Part shown: positions 18,544-26,687 of the stretch, in pieces
How positions within the stretch are numbered: position 1 is the first letter of the stretch
Layout: each line of letters begins with the position of its first letter
Notes under the pieces: model-generated
Databases searched by the model: none
The model's input: the letters and a program-made list of their open reading frames with translations, nothing else
What the model was told of the DNA's origin: nothing
Program-made: the position numbers and the translations under genes
Assembly (NCBI GenBank): GCA_016213435.1
Contig: JACRAL010000136.1
Location: 1-45,476, forward strand
DNA length: 45,476 nt
Direction: 5' to 3'
From: Bacteroidota bacterium
Lineage (GTDB): Bacteria > Bacteroidota > Bacteroidia > Palsa-948

Positions 18544-18969
18544 ATGGAAGTAACGCAAAACAAAACAATTATGGTTAAAGCAACTATACATGCACCGATA
18601 GAAAAGGTCTGGAAGTGCTGGACATCTCCTGAGCATATCATGAAATGGAATAATGCCAGTGCCGACTGGCATACGCCAAGAGCTGAAAATGATTTACGAG
18701 TAGGCGGTAAATTCCTTTCAAGGATGGAGTCCAAAGATGGCAGTTTTGGTTTTGACTTTTGGGGTGTGTATGATGAAATAACAGCAAACGAACTGATCGC
18801 TTACACCATGGGTGATGGCAGAAAAGCAAAAATCACTTTTATAAATAAAGAAAACGAAACAGAAGTGATCGAGAGTTTTGAAGCCGAAACACAAAATCCA
18901 ATTGAAATGCAGCGAAGCGGGTGGCAAGCTATTTTAGATAACTTTAAAAAACATGCCGAAGGAAAATAA
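18544..18969 (+). CDS. SRPBCC (AHSA1-like) domain protein
   Basis: The 141 residues match the AHSA1-type START-like fold: VKATIHAPIEKVWKCWTSPEHIMKWN near the start, LRVGGKFLSRMESKDGSFGFDFWGVYDEI in the middle and MQRSGWQAILDNFKKHAE at the end. Members bind hydrophobic ligands or act as stress-related accessory proteins; this one has no known ligand. It follows the VOC gene by 8 bp, and its last 17 bp overlap aroQ, so the three probably form an operon. Confidence 0.85.
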   Translation: MEVTQNKTIMVKATIHAPIEKVWKCWTSPEHIMKWNNASADWHTPRAENDLRVGGKFLSRMESKDGSFGFDFWGVYDEITANELIAYTMGDGRKAKITFINKENETEVIESFEAETQNPIEMQRSGWQAILDNFKKHAEGK

Positions 18970-19381
18970 ACTACTTATTCTCAACGGTCCCAATCTTAAC
19001 CTGCTCGGAGTTCGGGAGCCATCGGTTTACGGAAGTCAGACCTTTGAGGAGTACATGGAAACACTTGGGAAGAAATATCCTTCTATTCAGATAGATTATT
19101 TTCAAAGCAATGTGGAAGGGGAAATAATAAACAAACTTCACCAAGTCGGTTTTGCTTATGATGGAATTATTCTGAATGCTGGCGGTTATACGCATACTTC
19201 AGTGGCAATAGCAGATGCTGTGGCAGCCATACAAACACCGGTAGTGGAAGTTCATATCTCCAATATTTATGCAAGGGAGGAATTTCGTCATCATTCCCTC
19301 ATTGCAGGAAAATGCAAAGGAAGTATATCCGGCTTCGGACTGGATTCTTATCGATTGGCGGTAGAGAGTTTTGTGAAATAA
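18953..19381 (+). CDS. aroQ: Type II 3-dehydroquinate dehydratase
   Basis: The 142-residue length is typical. It converts 3-dehydroquinate to 3-dehydroshikimate in the shikimate pathway. Motifs are LILNGPNLNLLGVREPSVYG with the catalytic Tyr26, ILNAGGYTHTSVAIADA with His81, VEVHISNIYAREEFRHHS with His101, and the C-terminal GSISGFGLDSYRLAV. The start at 18953 overlaps the SRPBCC gene in another frame, and the usual N-terminus begins within a few residues of the motif, so this start is favoured. Other shikimate genes are not in the window. Confidence 0.95.
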   Translation: MPKENKLLILNGPNLNLLGVREPSVYGSQTFEEYMETLGKKYPSIQIDYFQSNVEGEIINKLHQVGFAYDGIILNAGGYTHTSVAIADAVAAIQTPVVEVHISNIYAREEFRHHSLIAGKCKGSISGFGLDSYRLAVESFVK

Positions 19382-19478
19382 ATCCCGAAGCAAATCCTTT
19401 GATGCAAACATATAGAGATTTAGTTTAATTGCAGGTGATTTTGAATTAAGATGTTTCTGAAATCAGATCAGTGAAGTA

Positions 19479-19511
19479 TTTGTCTAAGACTGTGTAAAAT
19501 AATTACTTTTG
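19479..19511 (+). promoter_or_regulatory. Bacteroidota-type promoter for the TolC-type gene
   Basis: TTTG (19479-19482) and TACTTTTG (19504-19511) are 21 bp apart, matching the TTTG-N19/21-TAnnTTTG consensus. The start codon at 19529 is 17 bp downstream, which leaves a very short leader. Confidence 0.7.
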
Positions 19512-19528
19512 TTATTCATTAAAACAAT

Positions 19529-20827
19529 ATGCGCAGGATATTTATTTTGATTTTACTTTTCTGTTCGCTGATTGCTTCCTCTCAGCAAATGCTCACACTT
19601 GAGCAGGCCGTAGGGATTGCGTTAAACAATAATTTTTCAATACTAATAGCGAAAAACCAATCCGATATCAGCAGTAATGATGTTTCATTTGGCAATGCAG
19701 GGATAGGTCCGCAGGTTTCTTTTAATGCAGCAAGCAGTTTTGCAAGCAATGCTACAAAGCAGCACTATTCAATCGGACAGGATGTTAATAAAGAAGGCGT
19801 GGTTTCGAACAATGTGAATTACGGTCTTGCCTTAAACTGGACATTGTTTGATGGATTGAAAATGTTCGCCAATTATGAAAAGCTGAAAGAATTAAAAGCG
19901 ATGGGAGAACTCAATCTTAAGATTCAAATTGAAAATAATATTTCCGAGGTGATTAAAGCATATTACGATGTGGTACGGCAAAAGCAGTTGATTAGGGCAA
20001 CATCTGAGCTGGTTTCTATTTACGAAGAAAGAAAAAAAATATCTCAGGAAAAATACGATGTAGGTTCAGGCTCCAGACTGGAAGTGATGCAGGCGAAGGT
20101 GGATATGAATGCGGAAAAGTCGCAGTTGCTGAAACTTCAATCTGCGCTGTTTAATTCAAAAGCAGCGTTGAATCAATTACTTGCGCGTAATTCTGAAAAG
20201 GATTTTGATGCAGCGGATTCTATTGTGTTTGCTTACAATCCAAAATATGGGGATTTGAAAACATCCGTTGAGAAAAAAAACAATGGATTGTTATTCTCTG
20301 AAGAAAATATAAAAATTGCTGATTGTTCTTTGCGGGCGAGTCGTGCTATGCACAGTCCTGTTATTGGTCTAAATGCCAATTATCTTTTCTCCCGTTCGGT
20401 AAATGATGCAGGATTTATGCTGCTCAATCAGAATCTTGGATTTAATAAAGGTTTTTTTGTTACATGGAATTTGTTTAACGGTTTTGAAGTGAACCGACAG
20501 ATAAAAGACGCGCAAATCCAGCTTGCAATAAGCAAAATGCAATATGGTATGATAAAAACTCAGTTGGAAAATAATATTGCCACCGCTTACCGCAATTTTG
20601 AACAGGCAAAAGAAGTGTTGCAGATGGAAGAAGATAATTCCAAGATTGTTAGAGAGAATATAGATAGTGCATTAGAAAGTTTTCGTATAGGAAAGACATC
20701 CTCGCTGGAGCTGAAGGATGCTCAAAAAAGTTATGAAGATGCTCAAATCCGCCTTGTGAATGCCCGCTACGATGCCAAGTCAGCCGAAACAGAACTCATG
20801 CGGTTGAATGGCATGCTGGTTAAGTAG
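19529..20827 (+). CDS. TolC-family outer membrane efflux protein
   Basis: A signal peptide (about 1-18, ILILLFCSLIASSQQ) is followed by MLTLEQAVGIALNNNFSILIAKN, the standard start of an OEP domain. Two OEP repeats follow, rich in long helices (KIQIENNISEVIKAYYDVVRQKQLIRA and LENNIATAYRNFEQAKEVL), with the beta-barrel segments GLALNWTLFDGLKMFANYEK and FFVTWNLFNGFEVNRQIKDAQ. It should form the outer-membrane channel of a type I or RND exporter. The matching pump and adaptor genes, which often follow in Bacteroidota, are absent here; the downstream neighbour is a GxxExxY remnant. Confidence 0.9.
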   Translation: MRRIFILILLFCSLIASSQQMLTLEQAVGIALNNNFSILIAKNQSDISSNDVSFGNAGIGPQVSFNAASSFASNATKQHYSIGQDVNKEGVVSNNVNYGLALNWTLFDGLKMFANYEKLKELKAMGELNLKIQIENNISEVIKAYYDVVRQKQLIRATSELVSIYEERKKISQEKYDVGSGSRLEVMQAKVDMNAEKSQLLKLQSALFNSKAALNQLLARNSEKDFDAADSIVFAYNPKYGDLKTSVEKKNNGLLFSEENIKIADCSLRASRAMHSPVIGLNANYLFSRSVNDAGFMLLNQNLGFNKGFFVTWNLFNGFEVNRQIKDAQIQLAISKMQYGMIKTQLENNIATAYRNFEQAKEVLQMEEDNSKIVRENIDSALESFRIGKTSSLELKDAQKSYEDAQIRLVNARYDAKSAETELMRLNGMLVK

Positions 20828-20860
20828 CAACTCTTTCATAAAAAATCCGATATTTGATGC

Positions 20861-21116
20861 CATCAACGAATACGAATCAATGCAAATTCACGAATTGAAA
20901 AATGCCAGCTACTGTAAGGAAGTCTGATTTGCTTTACCCTGAATTAAGTTATGCAATTGTCGGATGTGCTTACGATGTATATAATGAATTAGGTTTTGGA
21001 CATCATGAAAAATATTATCAGCGTGCACCCGAACTGAAGTGGTTTATAAGAGAATCGTAAACATTAATTAGCCATGAGTCTATTCATACATTTGTATTGA
21101 TTCGTATTCGCTGATG
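20861..21116. mobile_element. 256-bp element with 26-bp terminal inverted repeats carrying a GxxExxY fragment
   Basis: The left arm (20861-20886, starting CATCAACGAATACGAATC) and right arm (21091-21116, ending GATTCGTATTCGCTGATG) are inverted copies with 24 of 26 matches. Between them lies a truncated GxxExxY gene and no transposase. The last three bases of the right arm are the ATG of hisS. It is either a non-autonomous element or the scar of a larger GxxExxY-carrying insertion. Confidence 0.65.
20902..21060 (+). pseudogene. Truncated GxxExxY protein
   Basis: This 52-codon ORF reads LYPELSYAIVGCAYDVYNEL and then GFGHHEKYYQRA, which is the N-terminal GxxExxY signature with its His/Tyr positions. 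Full-length members are about 120-130 residues and belong to the PD-(D/E)xK nuclease-like superfamily. Here the similarity stops after about 42 residues, followed by an unrelated tail (PELKWFIRES) and a stop. It lacks the nuclease-like core, so activity is not expected. Confidence 0.75.
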
Positions 21117-22610
21117 AAACCAAGTACCCCAAAAGGCACCCGCGATTTTTCCCCCACCGAAATGGTGAGACGAAATTTTATTTTTAAAACCATACGCGAA
21201 GTTTTTGAGAAGTACGGCTACCAGCCCATTGAAACTCCTGCCATGGAGAATTTGGAAACGCTTACAGGAAAATATGGAGATGAGGGAGATAAGTTGATAT
21301 TCAAAATATTGGATTCTGGAGAGTATTTCGAGTCAGTAAGAAAAGATTTGAAAGAAGATTTGCAATCAAAAAAAACTTCATTATTAAATTTAGAAGATGA
21401 AAATTTTAATAAACAGACTTTGCAAGAACAATGGGAGTGTATAGAAAAAATTATTACAGATATTAAAACTCAAGACGTAACTAAACATATTAGTGAAAAA
21501 GCCCTTCGCTACGATCTCACAGTTCCCTTTGCCCGTTACGTTGTTCAGCATCAGAATGAAATTACTTTTCCTTTTAAGCGTTACCAGATACAACCTGTTT
21601 GGAGAGCAGATCGTCCGCAGCGAGGAAGATATAGAGAGTTTTATCAATGCGATGCGGATGTGATTGGCAGCGATTCTTTGTTGAATGAGGTGGAGTTAAT
21701 TCAAATCATCAATGATGTTTATACGAAACTTGGAATATCTGTTACGATAAAAATCAATAACCGAAAGATTCTTCAGGGCATTGCTGATTTTTTTAAGATC
21801 AAAGACTTTTCTGAGTTTGTTACTATTCTTGATAAGGCGGATAAGATGGGTGCGGAATTTGTCAGGAAAGAACTGATCTCTCAAAACATACTTCCGTTGC
21901 CGGAAGCTGGTATGTTCAGTACTTTATTTTTTGAATCACCACAAAAGGAGCTGAAAGCAGCTATTGATCAGAACAAGTTGAATTTATTAAAGGTGTGGAA
22001 CGAAGATGCGAATTCAGAAATAGGGAAGAAAGGAGTTGAAGAGATTGAATTTATTTTCTCTCAACTTTCCAACATCCAATATCCAACATCCAATATCCAA
22101 CTTGATATTTCTCTCGCCCGCGGACTCAACTATTACACAGGTGCCATCTTTGAAGTGAAAGCCAACGATCTCCAGATGGGAAGCATTTGCGGTGGCGGTC
22201 GTTACGATGATCTTACAGGAATTTTTGGTTTACCCAATATTTCAGGAGTTGGAATCTCGTTTGGTATTGACAGGATATTTGATGTGATGAATGAATTGAA
22301 TTTGTTCGACAGCATCGGACTGACAGCTTCTATTACAAAAGTGATGCTTGCGCATTTTGGAGAAGCGGAAAGGACTTACTGCATTGGTGTTGCATCGCAG
22401 TTGCGTGTTTCAGGCATAAATACCGAGGTTTATCCTGACATTACGAAAAAGATCAGCAAACAGTTTGGCTACGCCAATAAAAAACAAATTCCGTTTGTGA
22501 TCGTAATCGGTGGTGATGAAATGAAAACAGGAGAGTTGACTTTGAAGAATATGATTTCAGGAGAGCAAATAAAAATGAAAGTCGATTTAATTATTTCGAA
22601 ACTAATATGA
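21114..22610 (+). CDS. hisS: Histidyl-tRNA synthetase with two insertions
   Basis: It charges tRNA-His with histidine. Class II motifs are visible: KGTRDFSPTEMVRRNFIF (start), RYDLTVPFARYVVQHQN, motif 2 YQIQPVWRADRPQRGRYREFYQCDADVIG, the histidine-binding LARGLNYYTGAIFE and motif 3 SGVGISFGIDRI. The 498 residues exceed the usual ~450. About 45 extra residues lie between GEYFESV (about 70) and KHISEKALRYDL (about 120), and about 12 come from the heptamer tract at 319-330. The start codon lies inside the right arm of the upstream inverted repeat. The stop overlaps the start of hutH by 4 bp. Confidence 0.96.
   Translation: MKPSTPKGTRDFSPTEMVRRNFIFKTIREVFEKYGYQPIETPAMENLETLTGKYGDEGDKLIFKILDSGEYFESVRKDLKEDLQSKKTSLLNLEDENFNKQTLQEQWECIEKIITDIKTQDVTKHISEKALRYDLTVPFARYVVQHQNEITFPFKRYQIQPVWRADRPQRGRYREFYQCDADVIGSDSLLNEVELIQIINDVYTKLGISVTIKINNRKILQGIADFFKIKDFSEFVTILDKADKMGAEFVRKELISQNILPLPEAGMFSTLFFESPQKELKAAIDQNKLNLLKVWNEDANSEIGKKGVEEIEFIFSQLSNIQYPTSNIQLDISLARGLNYYTGAIFEVKANDLQMGSICGGGRYDDLTGIFGLPNISGVGISFGIDRIFDVMNELNLFDSIGLTASITKVMLAHFGEAERTYCIGVASQLRVSGINTEVYPDITKKISKQFGYANKKQIPFVIVIGGDEMKTGELTLKNMISGEQIKMKVDLIISKLI
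22068..22102. repeat. Five 7-bp tandem repeats (TCCAAYA) inside hisS
   Basis: Five units TCCAACA/TCCAATA/TCCAACA/TCCAATA/TCCAACT (the last ends in T) encode the SNIQYPTSNIQ peptide just before LDISLARGLNYYTG. Like the uvrA tract it is 35 bp long with a period of 7. Confidence 0.9.
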
Positions 22611-24166
22611 GTATTTACAAAATAACTTCCAAAATTGATTTCCAGGAAATTCGGAAAATTATTTCTGAAAAGCATACGCTTGCTTTGTCGGACGAAGCGA
22701 GAAAAAAGATTATAAAATGTCGCAAGTATCTCGATAAGAAATTACAATCAAGCAAGGAATCCATTTACGGAATCAATACCGGTTTTGGTGCGCTTTATAA
22801 TAAATCTATTCCGGAAAAAGATTTAGCGAAATTGCAGGAAAATCTAGTTGTTTCACATGCCTGCGGAGTAGGTGAGGAAGCGCCTCATGAGATTGTAAAG
22901 CTGATGTTGCTGCTGAAAATTCAAGGATTATCGTTCGGATATTCAGGTGTAAGCTTAGAGTTGGTTGAGCGATTGATAAATCTTTATAATCAAGATGTTA
23001 TACCTGTTGTTTATCAGCAAGGCTCACTTGGTGCTTCTGGCGATCTTTCTCCGCTGGCGCATCTTTCACTTCCGCTGCTTGGAAAGGGAGAAGTTTATTT
23101 TGAAGGAAAGAGGCAATCGGCTGATGTTGTTCTGAAAAAGCTGAAACTTTTACCGTTTAAATTCAAATCCAAAGAAGCGCTTGCTTTGCTCAATGGAACC
23201 CAATTCATGAGCGCTTACGGGGTTTGGAGTATTCTCAAATCAAAACAGCTTGCTGATTGTGCCGATATAGTCGGAGCAATTTCTCTTGATGCTTTTGACG
23301 GACGCCCTGAACCATTCGAAGAGATTGTTCATAAAATACGTGCGCATGCAGGACAGATGACCGTTGCCAAGAACTTCAACAAACTGCTGAGCGGAAGTCA
23401 GATTATAAAGAGAAAAAAAGAACATGTGCAGGATCCATATTCCTTCCGCTGCATTCCGCAGGTGCATGGCGCTTCGCGTGATGCGATTGGTTATTGCGCG
23501 AATATTTTTCTTACGGAAATAAATTCTGTTACAGATAATCCTACTTTGTTTCCAGATCAGGATGAAATTATTTCCGCAGGGAATTTTCACGGACAGCCCC
23601 TTGCCATTGCTTTTGATCTGCTTGCCATTGCTTTGTCTGAGCTTGGCAGTATTTCTGAGCGCAGAACGTATCAGCTAATTTTAGGACAAAGGGGCTTGCC
23701 TCCCTTCCTTGTAGCAAATCCCGGATTGAATTCCGGTTTCATGATTCCGCAATATACAGCCGCGAGCATTGTATCGCAGAACAAACAGCTTTCTACTCCT
23801 GCATCGGTGGATTCCATCGTTTCCTCCAACGGGCAGGAAGATCATGTGAGCATGGGTGCAAATGCTGCGACAAAATGTTTTCGTGTTGTAGAAAATCTTG
23901 AACGTATTCTCGCCATCGAACTATTTACCTCTGCGCAGGCGCTTGAATTTAGAAAACACCTCACATCTCACCCCCTTCATCTTCAAAGGAGAGGCGGAAA
24001 TAACAAGGGAGATGGGAGTAGCATGATTTCTTCTCCGGCTATTGAAAAACTAATAACTGATTACAGAAAGGAAGTGAAGTATATCACAGAAGATGTAGTA
24101 ATGTATGATAAAATTGAAAAGACAATTAAATTCTTGCAGAACAAGCTCGTCCTTCTTCCTCTTTAG
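22607..24166 (+). CDS. hutH: Histidine ammonia-lyase
   Basis: It deaminates L-histidine to urocanate, the first step of histidine breakdown. The MIO cofactor triad Ala143-Ser144-Gly145 is in QGSLGASGDLSPLAHLSLPL. Other family segments are YGINTGFGAL, LLNGTQFMSAYG, KEHVQDPYSFRCIPQVHGA, NSVTDNPTLF and GNFHGQPLA. The C-terminal region holds about 20 foreign residues (451-471, from HPLHLQRRGGN on) encoded by a repeat-like stretch, which explains the slightly long 519 residues. The ATG overlaps the hisS stop by 4 bp, so synthesis and breakdown use of histidine are transcriptionally linked here. Aromatic amino acid lyases have the same motif, so tyrosine specificity is not excluded. Confidence 0.9.
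   Translation: MSIYKITSKIDFQEIRKIISEKHTLALSDEARKKIIKCRKYLDKKLQSSKESIYGINTGFGALYNKSIPEKDLAKLQENLVVSHACGVGEEAPHEIVKLMLLLKIQGLSFGYSGVSLELVERLINLYNQDVIPVVYQQGSLGASGDLSPLAHLSLPLLGKGEVYFEGKRQSADVVLKKLKLLPFKFKSKEALALLNGTQFMSAYGVWSILKSKQLADCADIVGAISLDAFDGRPEPFEEIVHKIRAHAGQMTVAKNFNKLLSGSQIIKRKKEHVQDPYSFRCIPQVHGASRDAIGYCANIFLTEINSVTDNPTLFPDQDEIISAGNFHGQPLAIAFDLLAIALSELGSISERRTYQLILGQRGLPPFLVANPGLNSGFMIPQYTAASIVSQNKQLSTPASVDSIVSSNGQEDHVSMGANAATKCFRVVENLERILAIELFTSAQALEFRKHLTSHPLHLQRRGGNNKGDGSSMISSPAIEKLITDYRKEVKYITEDVVMYDKIEKTIKFLQNKLVLLPL
23959..24020. repeat. Repeat-like insertion inside hutH
   Basis: The stretch starts CACCTCACATCTCACCCCC and continues with AAAGGAGAGGCGG and a purine-rich end GGGAGATGGGAG. 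It splits the conserved C-terminal helix region between ALEFRK and SSPAIEKL. Its style (CCCC-rich left part, GGAG-rich right part) matches the other GC-rich repeats, but no second exact copy was seen. Confidence 0.5.
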
Positions 24167-24227
24167 CGCATGCTTTATATTTTATCTTCAGACTTGGTGC
24201 TGATGAGAGTTTATTTTCCGCTGTTGA

Positions 24228-26162
24228 TTATTGTTTTATGAATTTCTGATCCTGTTGTATATCATTTTTTAATTGAATAAAATAAATACCAATAGGAAGT
24301 TCTGAAACATCAATTGCTGTTGAGTACCTTTTTGTATCAACAGTTTTAATTAAATCCCCGATGGAATTATAAAATTGTATTTGTTCGTTTTTTGTTTCTT
24401 GAGATGAAAAGACAATAGTCAGTTGTTCGGAACCGGGATTTGGATAAATGGTAAAACTATTTTTATGTAAATCATTTTTTGTAATGCTATTTATTCCTGG
24501 AATATTAATCTTCAATAAACAAACAGCGTTGGGTTGTAAAGAAAATGAATATTGCCCGCCATTTACCGCAATCGTTGAGTAATTAATGTTTTGATTAGAG
24601 AGTATTTTGGAAATAGCAGAGGATTGTGTATCGCCAGCCACCAGCAATGAATCATATTTAAACTGCATGTTGTTATGTGTTGAGTCAACAATGAATGATT
24701 GACCTGAATAATTACCAGTATATCCATCGATATTCAGCATGAATTGCCTAGGTGAAGTTTCAATAGAATCATAGTGTTGGTAAATTTTGATGGAATTATT
24801 AATTGCAATTTGCATCGCATTGGAATTTTGAATGGTAATTAATCCTTTGTAAATCGAATCAAGGTGCAATGCATTCTTACCTGCAATATCTAGATATCCT
24901 GCACTGTCTAATTGCTTGATATTGATCTTTCCTTGATACAATGTATTGTTGAGAGCTTCAACAAATGGTGGGGGACAGTAATTAGAAATGAGAACAGATA
25001 AGGTGTCATTTATAACTGAAGATATTCCATCATAAGGGACAGAAGAGTTCATTTTGCAAGTTGTTCCACTTGATTTTTCTGAAAGCAAAAGTCCATTATA
25101 AGCAGGTTTGTGAATTGCTCCATAAGTGAGTAATCCATAGTCCTGATGAAATTCCGTGGTGCTGGGATTAAAGTCTTGCCATGCTGCAATTGAATTATTT
25201 TCAATAATGGTTTTAGAAAGTTCCAGTTGGGCTTTAATCATATAGGATGTAGCTAGCCTTGTGTCTCTTACTGCTGAGGGAGCATTCCATTCGCTAACAA
25301 TTAGTGGAATATTAGGAAGTGACAATGCAAGTAATTTGTTCTGAATATAATTGGCCGCATTGCCAAACTCTTGATATGAAATATTAAAATTATGCCAGGA
25401 AATAAAGTCAGGAATTTTATTCCAAACCACCGCAGAGTCCAATAACTGAGAGATAAGAGAAGAGTCGGCTTTTGCATTGGAGATATATCCATAAGGGGGT
25501 TGCCAGTTCAGATTATTTGCCCAGAAATTTACCGTTGGTCCGCCAACTTTTGCCGATGGGTTTGCTGATTTTATTCTATCAAAAGTTCTTTTGTAAAGAG
25601 TAAAATATTCAAATGTTGTTCCACTCCACGAACCCAAGTCCGGTTCATTCCAAATTTCAAAATATGCATTTGGTATTTTAAATTGATTTACAATTTTTGA
25701 TGTAATGCTGTCTACCGCTGTTTGCCAATTATTCCAGTTAGCCGGTGGTTTTGTATTAAAAACATAGTACCCGCCAATACCGGTAACCGGATTCCCGTCA
25801 GCAGAGCTGCTCAGCCATAAAGGCATTTTTTCAAAAATAAAAATGAGCTTGTTGCATTTTAAAGATAAACTCTGCAACTCGGTCTCCATTGCAGCCAATA
25901 AAGAAAGGCAATTGGTTAAATTCGATGCATTATTTAACGCATTTTCTATTGCATTTGTTCTTATGTTGTTTTGTCGAATGCCATTGTTCTTAAAATCAGT
26001 AGAAGCTGCAGATGTTTTAGGGCAAAAGAAAACTCCGGGAGTTAGATTTTCATTTATGGGAGCAACTAAAGAGTCAGGGTAGGCACGTATCACAGATTGT
26101 CCGATAGCTGTATGTTGCCAAATAAGCCCAATAAGTAAGGTACATTTAAAAATTGATTTCAT
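24228..26162 (-). CDS. Secreted GH39-like glycoside hydrolase with T9SS type A sorting domain
   Basis: A signal peptide (about 1-21) is followed by a TIM-barrel-like catalytic domain with FEIWNEPDLGSWSGT (acid/base Glu173) and PLIVSEWNAP (nucleophile Glu291), the layout of clan GH-A enzymes, closest in style to GH39 xylosidases. DYGLLTYGAIHKPAYNG follows the barrel. The C-terminal ~75 residues (FTIYPNPGSEQLTIVF onward) are a T9SS type A signal. It is expected to act outside the cell on a plant or microbial polysaccharide. Substrate is unknown, and no SusCD pair or other carbohydrate locus lies nearby. Confidence 0.75.
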   Translation of the reverse strand: MKSIFKCTLLIGLIWQHTAIGQSVIRAYPDSLVAPINENLTPGVFFCPKTSAASTDFKNNGIRQNNIRTNAIENALNNASNLTNCLSLLAAMETELQSLSLKCNKLIFIFEKMPLWLSSSADGNPVTGIGGYYVFNTKPPANWNNWQTAVDSITSKIVNQFKIPNAYFEIWNEPDLGSWSGTTFEYFTLYKRTFDRIKSANPSAKVGGPTVNFWANNLNWQPPYGYISNAKADSSLISQLLDSAVVWNKIPDFISWHNFNISYQEFGNAANYIQNKLLALSLPNIPLIVSEWNAPSAVRDTRLATSYMIKAQLELSKTIIENNSIAAWQDFNPSTTEFHQDYGLLTYGAIHKPAYNGLLLSEKSSGTTCKMNSSVPYDGISSVINDTLSVLISNYCPPPFVEALNNTLYQGKINIKQLDSAGYLDIAGKNALHLDSIYKGLITIQNSNAMQIAINNSIKIYQHYDSIETSPRQFMLNIDGYTGNYSGQSFIVDSTHNNMQFKYDSLLVAGDTQSSAISKILSNQNINYSTIAVNGGQYSFSLQPNAVCLLKINIPGINSITKNDLHKNSFTIYPNPGSEQLTIVFSSQETKNEQIQFYNSIGDLIKTVDTKRYSTAIDVSELPIGIYFIQLKNDIQQDQKFIKQ

Positions 26163-26209
26163 GAGTTGGGGTTTTGTGCGGAAGAGATAAAGATTCTACT
26201 TCTGCAAAT

Positions 26210-26476
26210 TTAAAATGCGTGTTGTATTGTAACCCTGTCTTCTCCGTTTAGATATTTGTTGAGTTTTAAATCAACCAAAAAGCCATTGACCGCCTCTATT
26301 AATTGCATGCCATCAATGTGCATTTTCTTTGCTTGATAGATATCCAGTTGTTTGGCTTTTGATTTTGCATCTTCAAAATCGGCAGCAACTATAAAAACGT
26401 TAGTATGGCATTCGTAAAGACCTTTACAAACTGCCTCGTCATAATATCCCAGATGTATTAAAAATAGTTTGTTCAT
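26210..26476 (-). CDS. DUF1543 family protein
   Basis: The 88 residues match DUF1543: LFLIHLGYYDEAVCKGLYECHTNVFIVAADFEDAKSKAKQL, then KKMHIDGMQLIEAVNGF. Some homologues have two such domains; this one has one. Function is unknown, and the protein is probably cytoplasmic. The gene stands alone between two T9SS cargo genes. The 211-bp gap after it (26477-26687) holds no gene, only a short stretch ATCCTTTGTGTGCTTAGTG resembling a common dispersed Bacteroidota repeat. Confidence 0.75.
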   Translation of the reverse strand: MNKLFLIHLGYYDEAVCKGLYECHTNVFIVAADFEDAKSKAKQLDIYQAKKMHIDGMQLIEAVNGFLVDLKLNKYLNGEDRVTIQHAF

Positions 26477-26687
26477 TTTTTTATTCTTTTATATTTACCC
26501 CTAACTTGTATTTTCTTTACCGTTACGTGATAGGTAATCTTAGATGACAAGGTGTTACTTAGCGTAGAGACTTTTTTTAACGGAAAAGAGCACAAATTTT
26601 TTCACGTAGGCCACCAAAAAAATTCATCCTTTGTGTGCTTAGTGAGTATTTTCTTTAATTTAAATTTAAACAGCCACTCAGAAGAAT

